Assembly (NCBI RefSeq): GCF_900497805.2
Contig: NW_020954570.1
Span: 16,531,796 to 16,595,795, forward strand
Direction of reading: 5' to 3'
Origin: Vombatus ursinus
Lineage: Eukaryota; Chordata; Mammalia; Diprotodontia; Vombatidae
DNA length: 64,000 bases
Below the pieces are notes generated by a model. The model was not told the origin of the DNA. It searched no databases and worked only from the letters and a program-made list of their open reading frames with translations. Each line of letters starts with the position of its first letter. The stretch's first letter is position 1. A program made the translations under genes and the position numbers. This document shows, one piece after another, positions 56,621 to 64,000 of the stretch.

Positions 56621-57144
56621 TGATCATAATATCCTAATAATAAATTATTTATAATTTAGTGATAATAATTCACAATATATACTAATATTAAATAATAATA
56701 AATGTCCTAATAACTAATATCTGAATAAAAGAAGTGACTAGACAGAGTGAAATTTCCTAAGGGGTCATGGTATGAGTACTTTTTAAATAATAAATTTCTT
56801 ATTTTTTAATTGTTGATCTATTTTTATCTCCTAAACTGGAATCTTTTGTTTCACATTTGCTTTTAAGCCAAAAGCCCAAAAGTCAACCACCATGCTGTAA
56901 GGGAAAGTGGGGATAATGGACAGAGGGAGGAAAAGCAGCCCATTCCTTTGTGGGTTTTGCTCACCACCTGGTGACCATTATATTGCATGATAAAGTATTA
57001 TAATATAAATACCTTTGGCTGAATAATTAACCCAGGGATTGCTGTCTCTCTAGATAAGGGAGAAAACACTGAGTTAATGTGTCAGATTGAATTGAATTGA
57101 ATTGAATCATATGCTATCAATTTTTTTCTAATCTGTTCTGACAG
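56621..57144. other. No gene recognised
   Basis: No supported feature. A short TTGAATTGAATTGAAT run occurs at about 57090. Confidence 0.4.
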
Positions 57145-57330
57145 TCGTCTTATTATGTTTGTCAGTCCATAAACATTTAGCAAGCATTTACTATGTGTCA
57201 GATACCGTGCTAAGCACTACGGATAACTAAAAAAAGGGGGAGGGGGCAAAGACAGTCCTTGCCCTCACGGAGCTCAGAAGTTAATGGGGTAACAACATAC
57301 AGCTGAATAGATGCATACAAAATGGGCAGG
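57145..57330 (-). mobile_element. L2 LINE 3' end, antisense
   Basis: 'AGCAAGCATTTACTATGTG', 'AGATACCGTGCTAAGCAC' and 'CCTTGCCCTCACGGAGCTC' are the reverse complement of the L2 3' terminus. Confidence 0.7.
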
Positions 57331-58353
57331 TTAATCACTTTTATCATTGTGAATTTTTTCCCTGTACTTTCACATTCTGTAAAAAATATTTCTCCCTATC
57401 CTTTTGTTTGTGGGGGGGAAAAGAAAGAAAATAAGCTAGGAATCCATATCTAGATTTTTGTATTGCATTTTCATATATTTGTATTCTCTATTACTTTCTT
57501 TTATATACTTACAGCAATAATCAGTAAAAAATGTCCTAGAATCTGTAGGATCAGACTAAGCACCATTTAACTTTGTTAATCAGATATTTAATAAGGCTTT
57601 CCAAAATAGTGTACCCCTCAAAAAAGATTGTATCATTTATTTACCAAATTCATATGCTTCCCTAACAACATTCACCTTGAATGCTTCTCTCTGACAAAAT
57701 ATTTCTCTGACAAAACCAAAGAAAATGCAATTTGATTGCTCTTTTCAAAAGCAACAAAAACAGAGCAAATATCACCAAGTAAAAGAGTCTTGATAAACCA
57801 AAAAAAAAAAAAATTCAAAGTCTATTCACAGTGAAGCAGAAAGGAGACAAAGCAACACAGGTATGGCTGAGCTCCCACTGAGGTAGTTCCAATTTTGAGC
57901 AAAATCCTGAATGGAGTAGGTTCTGAATAGTCTATTAATCTCTTCAAAAAAAAAATCCTTTGGAAGCAAAACAAAGTAAATTCCAAATCTATCATTAAAT
58001 AAGGTAAAGGTGAACTAAATAGTTATTTAGGCAGGAAAAGTAAGACAAAATAAGAAAATGAGATTCTTTCAGAGAAGTTGATAAAGATTGAATAGTCATT
58101 TTCACATTTATTTAAATCTCTTCAATTAAATAGGTTTAAAAATAAAATAGGTTGTTAAATTATCCAAAAGAAAAGAATCAGGCATTCTAAGACCAATTTG
58201 AAAATTGACAAAAGCATTCAAGACAGAATCCCAACCTGGAATGCCAGTAAGGATTTGCATCCTCATGGAATAGTACATGATTTTGGAGAAATTCAGTGTC
58301 TATGTTTGCATAGATGCCTAACCTACTAAAATAGGTCATACCTTATATTTATT
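57331..58353. other. No gene recognised
   Basis: About 1 kb of unassigned AT-rich DNA. Confidence 0.45.
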
Positions 58354-58380
58354 GTGTGTGTGTGTGTGTGTGTGTGTGTG
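58354..58380 (+). repeat. (GT)n microsatellite
   Basis: About 13 GT units. Confidence 0.95.
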
Positions 58381-58499
58381 AGTTAATAATAGCAGATGAT
58401 ATTTTTGTGGAATGTACATTCTTTTGTTGTCAGCTTAATCTAATAACAGGATTATTTGTGAGTGGTTGGTATTTTTTTATTATTATTTCATAGTTCAAA

Positions 58500-58624
58500 A
58501 TGCTCTTTTTCTTTCTCTTTCCCTGTCTCTACGTCTGTCTGTGTCTTGTTGTCTGACTCAGTGTCTCTCTGTTTTTCTGTCTATTTCTCTGTCTCCACTT
58601 CTATCTCTCTGTCTCTCCTCTATA

Positions 58625-58664
<40 letters not shown>

Positions 58665-58677
58665 TCACTCACTCACT
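58500..58677 (+). repeat. Pyrimidine-rich tract, (CA)n then (CTCA)n
   Basis: A TCTG/TCTC-rich stretch to about 58620, CA units at 58626-58660, then CTCA units to 58677. Open frames across it (58462-58705) are composition artefacts. Confidence 0.9.
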
Positions 58678-58689
58678 TAGCCACTGTGC

Positions 58690-58870
58690 ACTGGATGACT
58701 ACTGAAATTGGTTAGAGTCACAGGACTTGAATATGAATAATGGCTCTGTTCAATTATTAACTATGTGACTTTGGATAGATAAAACTCTCAGGACCCCAGT
58801 TTTTATATCTATAAACTTAGAGGGGTGAAATATAAGGCTTCCAGGTCTATCTTAATGCTTGATCTTTGAA
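58690..58870 (+). repeat. MIR-like CORE-SINE
   Basis: 'GTTAGAGTCACAGGACTTG', 'AACTATGTGACTTTGGATAG' and 'CAGTTTTTATATCTATAAAC' follow MIR order. Confidence 0.55.
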
Positions 58871-60207
58871 AACATAATCCTTAAGCACACTTCTCAAATG
58901 AGATTATATTCTCCCTGGTGTTCTGGCCACTCCTTTTAGGCCTGAGCTGGAACTATTCACCTCAGAATGTTTAGAGTGAGTTACATCTTATTTTTGAGAT
59001 AACAAAATTTAAAAACAGAATGGGAATTCTTAGAATCTCCCTAGGTGATCAAGAAAACAATTAATCAACAGAAGACCTTCGGAACAGGAACTAAGGATAT
59101 AGAGACCTTGACTAGAATTTTCTGCACACTCTCCAGTCCCTGTTTTTCACTCCTTCCCAGGACATTTCCTTATACTGTCCACCTATCCCAACCTATATAT
59201 AATTATCACAGTTACATTGGTTCTAACTAATATTCCTCCAATAGGTTGAATCGGCTCCATACTCAAAGATAAAGCCAGAAAAAATGTTCCTTTATTTCAT
59301 AGAAAAGCTGCTACTTAAGAAAACCCAAGTTTTCATCCTCAAAATGTAATGACTTTGAAGTTTCTATTTTTTGGAATGAAGTAGAACAACAAAGTGTCTG
59401 AGGGCAGATGAGAAGAGTTCAGTGCCATTGTGTATGAAAAGATAGGGAATCATGAAAGCAGAAACCTTCAACCAGAATACTTATAAAGCAAAAGTAATAC
59501 AGAGCATAGGATGAATATGTTAAAGTATACATATGAGTAGAAAATTTCTCTGCTTCAGAAGGACATGTTTCATAAGAATTCAGGGCAAGAAACAAACTAG
59601 GCAAGGTTTGTGTGAAAAAAACAACAACTTGAGTTTTAAGTATTTGTTTGGAAGATTCATAAATTTGACATGGCAATTACAAAACAACATGAAAAAAATT
59701 AAATAGCTTACATTTTAATAGGTAGGAAATAATACTACAAACATTTCAGTCATTTATGAATTAGCTATCCTTGTAAAGCCTTACCACTAACTTGTTAGAG
59801 CAAAGGCCAAAATAATATCAAACTAAAATAAATTAGAAATGGAAGGGGATGCTCAATTAAAACAGCTCTAAGTTGACTTGGTTAAAGAAGTTGATAATGT
59901 TGAAAAATGGCATTAAAATGGTACACATACAAACACTGATGAATGAACTCTATAAGTTGTAGGGATTGAATTCTTTTATGCAGTTTATGCAAAAAATAAA
60001 ATAAAATTATGCAAATTATATGCAATTATAAAAAAATTAAAAAATTATGCAAAAATAAACATAGTGAGATTTCCTACATTATTCATGCAATTGTGGGATA
60101 GTTCATTTGAGGTCTACTCTGGAATATCACATGTAAAAATCTGCCTCTTGCCCAAGTATAAAAAAAAATCCTTTATAGATTTTTCGTCTTACTATGAAAA
60201 TTATTAT
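58871..60207. other. No gene recognised
   Basis: About 1.3 kb unassigned, with an A/T-rich tandem-like patch ATTATGCAAA at 59990-60060. Confidence 0.45.
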
Positions 60208-60385
60208 TTTGGCAGCTAGATGGCATTGGACCTGGAGTCAGGAAGACTTGAGTTCAAATCTAGTCTCAGACATTTACTAGTTGTGTGACCCTGGGCAAGT
60301 CATTAGACCTCCATTTGCCTCAGTTTCCTTATTTTTAAAATGGGGGATAATAATATCATATACATTTCATACCTTTGATACCATC
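60208..60385 (+). mobile_element. tRNA-derived SINE
   Basis: It has 'TTTGGCAGCTAGATGGCATT', 'GAGTTCAAATCTAGTCTC', 'CTAGTTGTGTGACCCTGGG', 'GCCTCAGTTTCCTTA' and 'AAATGGGGGATAATAATATC'. The MIR-like 3' part separates it from the poly(A) SINEs. Confidence 0.75.
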
Positions 60386-61619
60386 ATTTTAATTTGTTGA
60401 AAGTTGTTTACTCAATAACCCCAACAATGTGATGACTCTTGTTTGAACATCTTCTACACATACTTGTTCCAGTCTATTGTCTTTTCTTATCCTTTTCCTC
60501 CTCTTTTTACATAATTCCTCCAATTTTATATGTTGTCACCACTGTCCTTAATGATAAAGAGGTTGTTACAAAAATTTTTGCAGCTCATTTACATTATTGT
60601 TTATTGACCATTTTTCCTTTGTCAGCATCATTTGCCCTTTGGATGACTTAGTTGGGCCTCTCACCAAGCTTTCTTTAAATCCATTTTATCCTTCACTGCT
60701 CCTCTTTGTTTTATGAGTCGATACTACCCATAGTTGTCAACCATCATTTTTTGTAAGGTTTATAAAGGAGTTTCTATTATAATAGAATATTGCCCTTGGG
60801 TATTGTCTCTCTTTGCTTGACAAATACCTCAAGTGTTTGTTGAAATAAGGTATATTTTGAGGTGGTTTTTTCCCTTGTTGCTGTGGTTGATTTATAACAT
60901 ATAATATACTTTGTAAAAAGTATTTTAATTGTCATTGATGTCTTTTATTTGAATTGGTGCTATTTTAGCATAAAAAATTTGCTTAAATAGGTTTATGGTA
61001 GAGCTGTTTAATTGCTATACACACATATTTGTGTATGTATATGTCTGCACACATTTTTTCTGATTTTTGTTCTTTTTCTTGGAGTTGTGTTAATTTTGTT
61101 TTTTACTGTAATACCCTGATGGTATTACTATATATTGACAAATGACTTAAGAATAATTTCTACATCAATAATTCATCATTTCTGATCATAAAATATAATC
61201 AATACATCAGAATTTTTATTTCTAGGACATTATTCAGTCTTTGGCATGCCCAGAAACTTCTGATTTTCTTCTCAAAGAAATATTTATAATGTATAGATTT
61301 AAACTTTCTGAGCAGTTTAAAAGGCTTTGGTCTCCCCCATTTCTAATTTTTGATCAGTATTTTCCAAGATAATTTTTATGTCCTTGATTTTTTGCCTTTC
61401 TTAATGGAAAAATAATGCCAATTGTAGTCTATGTGAATATAATTTGAAGTTTCTCCTCAGACCTAAGAACTTTTTTTTCTTCTCACCCTTCACTACTGAT
61501 GTTGGTGCATAAGTTATATTTATTTTCATGATTCTATTTTAAAAAGAATACTTGTGAGCACTGCAATAAAAGATAAACAAGCATCATAAAAATGATGCTT
61601 CTTTTTGCTTTTGTGTGCA
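60386..61619. other. No gene recognised
   Basis: About 1.2 kb unassigned. Open frames of up to 70 codons have no recognisable domain. Confidence 0.45.
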
Positions 61620-62035
61620 AAAGCATTGTAGATACAAAGATGTCTCTCAAGGAGTTTGCATTCTAACAGGGAAGAAAACATGTACATATATAAATATATA
61701 TGTATACACACATAAAATCAATAAAAGGTAATTTTTGGAACAAGAATACAGCTGAAAGAGAGATCAGAAAAGTATTTATATTGAAAGTGGAGGTTAAGCT
61801 AATTCGTTAAGTAAACCATCTATTCCTAGAAACAGAGGTAAGAAAGAGTGCCTTCCAGCCATGGGAAGAGCTATTACAATAGGATCAACATGGAAGATAG
61901 AGCATTATTTTTGAAAACCAGAAAGCTAGCATGGCTGGATCATAGAGTATATAGAGGTGAGTAACATGAAAGAAGTATGGAGAAGTAATAAGGGGTCAAT
62001 CAGATTGCAATGCACTTTAATGCAAAGCAAAATAA
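61620..62035 (-). mobile_element. L2 LINE fragment, antisense (left part)
   Basis: 'CTCAAGGAGTTTGCATTC', 'GCATGGCTGGATCATAGAG' and 'GAAGTATGGAGAAGTAATAAG' follow the same antisense L2 order as 25710-26080. It is cut at about 62035 by the L1. Confidence 0.55.
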
Positions 62036-62039
62036 ATTG

Positions 62040-63225
62040 CCTCCCAATCAAGAGAAAGAGAAGATCACAGGAAGTAAAATGGATAGTTTTGATTATGTGA
62101 AATTAAAAAGATTTTGCACAAACAAAATTAGAAGGAAAGCAAGAAATGGGGGGGATCTATGGCGAATTTCTCTAATAAAGCCCTCTTTTTTCAATTATAT
62201 ATGGAACTGAGTCAAATTTATAAAAAAGTGCCATTATTCAATTGATAAATGTCAAGGGATATGAATAGATAATTTTCAGAAGAAGAAAGCAAAGCTATTG
62301 ATAGTTTTTTTTAAAGCTATCAAAGCTATCAAAAGCTATCAATGAAAAAGTACTCTAAATTGGTAAGAACTAGAGAATGCAAATTAAAGTAACTCTAAGA
62401 TACCATCTCTCACCTTATACCTATCAGATGTGCTAACATGACAGAAAAGAAAACTAATTCTGGAAAGGGTGTGAGAAAAATAAGTACGCTAATGCACTCT
62501 TGGTGGAGCTGTGAACTGGTCCAACCCTTCTGGATGACAATTTCAAACTATGTCCAAAAGGCTATAAAATTGAACATACACTTTGACCCAGTTATATGAC
62601 TACTAGATCTATTCCAAAGCTTCAAAGGAAAAGGAAAATGACCCATATGTACAAAATATTTATAGCAGCTCTTTCTGTAATGTCACAGAATTAGAAATTG
62701 AAAATATGCTCATCAATTGATGAATGGCTAACAAGTTTTAATATGATTGTAATTCAATGCTATTATAGTATAAGAAATGATGAAGGGAACGAATTTAGAA
62801 AAACCTGGAAGACTTATATGAATTGATGCAAAGTGAAGTGAGTACAACCACGGGAATATCATACACAGTAATACCAGTATTGTAATGAAGATCAAATGTG
62901 AAATATTCAGCTACTCTGCTCAATACAATAATCCAAGACAATCCCAAAGGACTCCTGATAAAAAAAAATTATATTCACCTATTATATTCACCTCTAGTGA
63001 GAGAACTCATGAACTCTGAGGGCAGATTGAAGCATATTTTTTTGTAATTTCTTGCTCTTTTTGGTGACATAGCTAATATGGATATGTTTTGCATGATTCC
63101 ACATATATAATGGGCATTATATTGCTTGCTTTCTCAATGCATGGGGAAAGGGCTGGTGGGAAATACTCTGGTACTCAAAGTTTTTAAAAAATGTTAATTA
63201 ACAAGCAAAATTTAAAAATAAAATA
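62040..63225 (+). mobile_element. L1 LINE 3' part inserted in L2
   Basis: ORF2 C-terminal codons read SKMDSFDYVKLKRFCTNK (about 62072, + strand). A stretch equivalent to CWRxCGKIGTLMHCWW in the copy at 19283 lies at about 62460-62520 (GCACTCTTGGTGGAGCTGTG). A 3' UTR follows (GCAAAGTGAAGTGAGTAC, TATAATGGGCATTATATTGC) with an A-rich end at about 63225. 5'-truncated, plus strand. Confidence 0.8.
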
Positions 63226-63890
63226 AAAATATGAGATTTGGCAACAGATTGGATATATAGGATGAGTGAGATGTTGAAGATGACACTGAGGTTATTAAGC
63301 TATATGGCTAAAGAGATTGGGATGACCATTAACACACGTCCAATTCAGAAGAGCAATTGATATAAATAAGAAAGGCAAGATACAGAGTTGTGTTTTGTAC
63401 ATTCTGAGTTTGAGTTGTCTAAGATACATCTAGTTTGAGATGTCAAAAATCTGTTCATGATACGAAACTGGATCTCTGGTGAGAAAAAAAAAATGACTGC
63501 ATTTATCGATATGGGAGTTATTTGCATGGCTATGAACCTGAACACATAAGAATTGTAGAGATTACCAAGTGAGAAATTTAAATGAAAAGAAGAGGGTCAA
63601 CTGAGGACATTCATGACTATTCCATGACCTAAGTGATTATGTAGCAAAGAAGAATATGGAGAAGTCAGATAAGCTGGAGGAAGACAAGAAGAAAACAGTT
63701 TTTCAAAACCTTAGAGAAACAGAATATTTAGAAGGAGATGAGAATTTATAGTGTCAAAAGCTGTGAAGAGATCAGAAAAATTAAGATTGAAAACAAACTA
63801 TTCATTTTGGCAGTTAAAACAAGATTGGTAACTTTGTAGATACTTTCTGTTGAACAATGAGGCTAGAAGCTAGATTGAAGAAGTTTTAGA
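63226..63890 (-). mobile_element. L2 LINE fragment, antisense (right part)
   Basis: 'TTTGGCAACAGATTGGATAT', 'GATGACACTGAGGTTATTAAG', 'ACATTCTGAGTTTGAG', 'ACATCTAGTTTGAGATGTC', 'GATTACCAAGTGAG' and 'AGTGTCAAAAGCTGTGAAGAG' (about 63239-63766) match antisense L2 coding sequence. Compared with 26090-26290, some 0.4 kb of L2 is absent between this and the left part. Confidence 0.65.
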
Positions 63891-63894
63891 ACTG

Positions 63895-64000
63895 AATGAG
63901 AGGAAAGGAAGTGGAGAAAATAGAAGGAAAAGAGAAAAGAAGGAAGAAAAGAAGGAAGGAGGGATATAAGTAAGTGAGAAAGAAAGCAAGGAAGGAGGGA
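63895..64000 (+). repeat. Polypurine (GGAA/GAAA)n tract
   Basis: Nearly pure A/G from 63895 to the window edge, with one short break at about 63964. Confidence 0.85.

Overview
The window reads as AT-rich, gene-poor, intergenic or intronic DNA from a marsupial. The organism call rests on the repeats. There are marsupial-type L1 copies, tRNA-headed SINEs with the head GGGCAGCTAGGTGGCGCAGTG, longer SINEs whose 3' tail is of RTE type, and decayed MIR and L2 relics. I cannot separate an American opossum from an Australian marsupial. No exon of a functional host gene is visible. The only host-gene sequences are two dead, intronless retrocopies: EIF4B (10602-11224, +) and BLOC1S2 (41876-42234, +).

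The dominant occupant is a half-L1 (HAL1-type) retrotransposon family of about 2.9-3.1 kb. Each near-complete copy has an L1-like 5' leader, an ORF1 of about 360 codons (coiled coil, RNA-binding core, C-terminal domain) and a GA-rich 3' UTR of about 1.1 kb, with no ORF2. Copies are A 2791-5783 (+), B 17419-23525 (+, split by an L1), C 32896-35800 (+, clear target-site duplication), D 45472-48578 (-, clear duplication), E 49206-50302 (-, partial), F 50303-51749 (-, partial) and G 51750-54531 (-). Copies A-D carry one leader type. Copy G carries another, which is also the leader of the L1 at 19283-23170.

Layout: 1-2790 old L1, MIR-like and unassigned sequence; 2791-5783 HAL1 A with a SINE inside; 5800-7990 nothing recognised; 7995-14125 decayed L1 pieces, the EIF4B retrocopy and two SINEs; 14330-17405 L2, L1, SINE and RTE relics; 17419-23789 HAL1 B with a nested, internally deleted L1 and an inverted HAL1 scrap; 23790-32800 mostly unassigned DNA with L2, L1 and SINE relics and microsatellites; 32896-35800 HAL1 C with a GATA microsatellite that holds a 10-N gap; 35801-41870 unassigned plus an L1 relic; 41876-42234 the BLOC1S2 retrocopy; 43135-54531 a stack of L1, HAL1 and SINE insertions, with all HAL1 copies on the minus strand; 54532-64000 unassigned DNA with an old ORF1 relic, L2, SINE and L1.

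How the parts relate: L1 supplies reverse transcriptase, so HAL1 copies (poly(A) tail, L1-style target duplications), the short poly(A) SINEs and both mRNA retrocopies are all best read as L1-mobilised. The long SINEs share a tail with RTE elements and probably used RTE machinery; one RTE relic lies at 17160-17405. Nothing here looks able to move by itself: the longest L1 lacks ORF1 and the endonuclease and has a changed catalytic motif. I saw no LTR element, CRISPR array or functional RNA gene.
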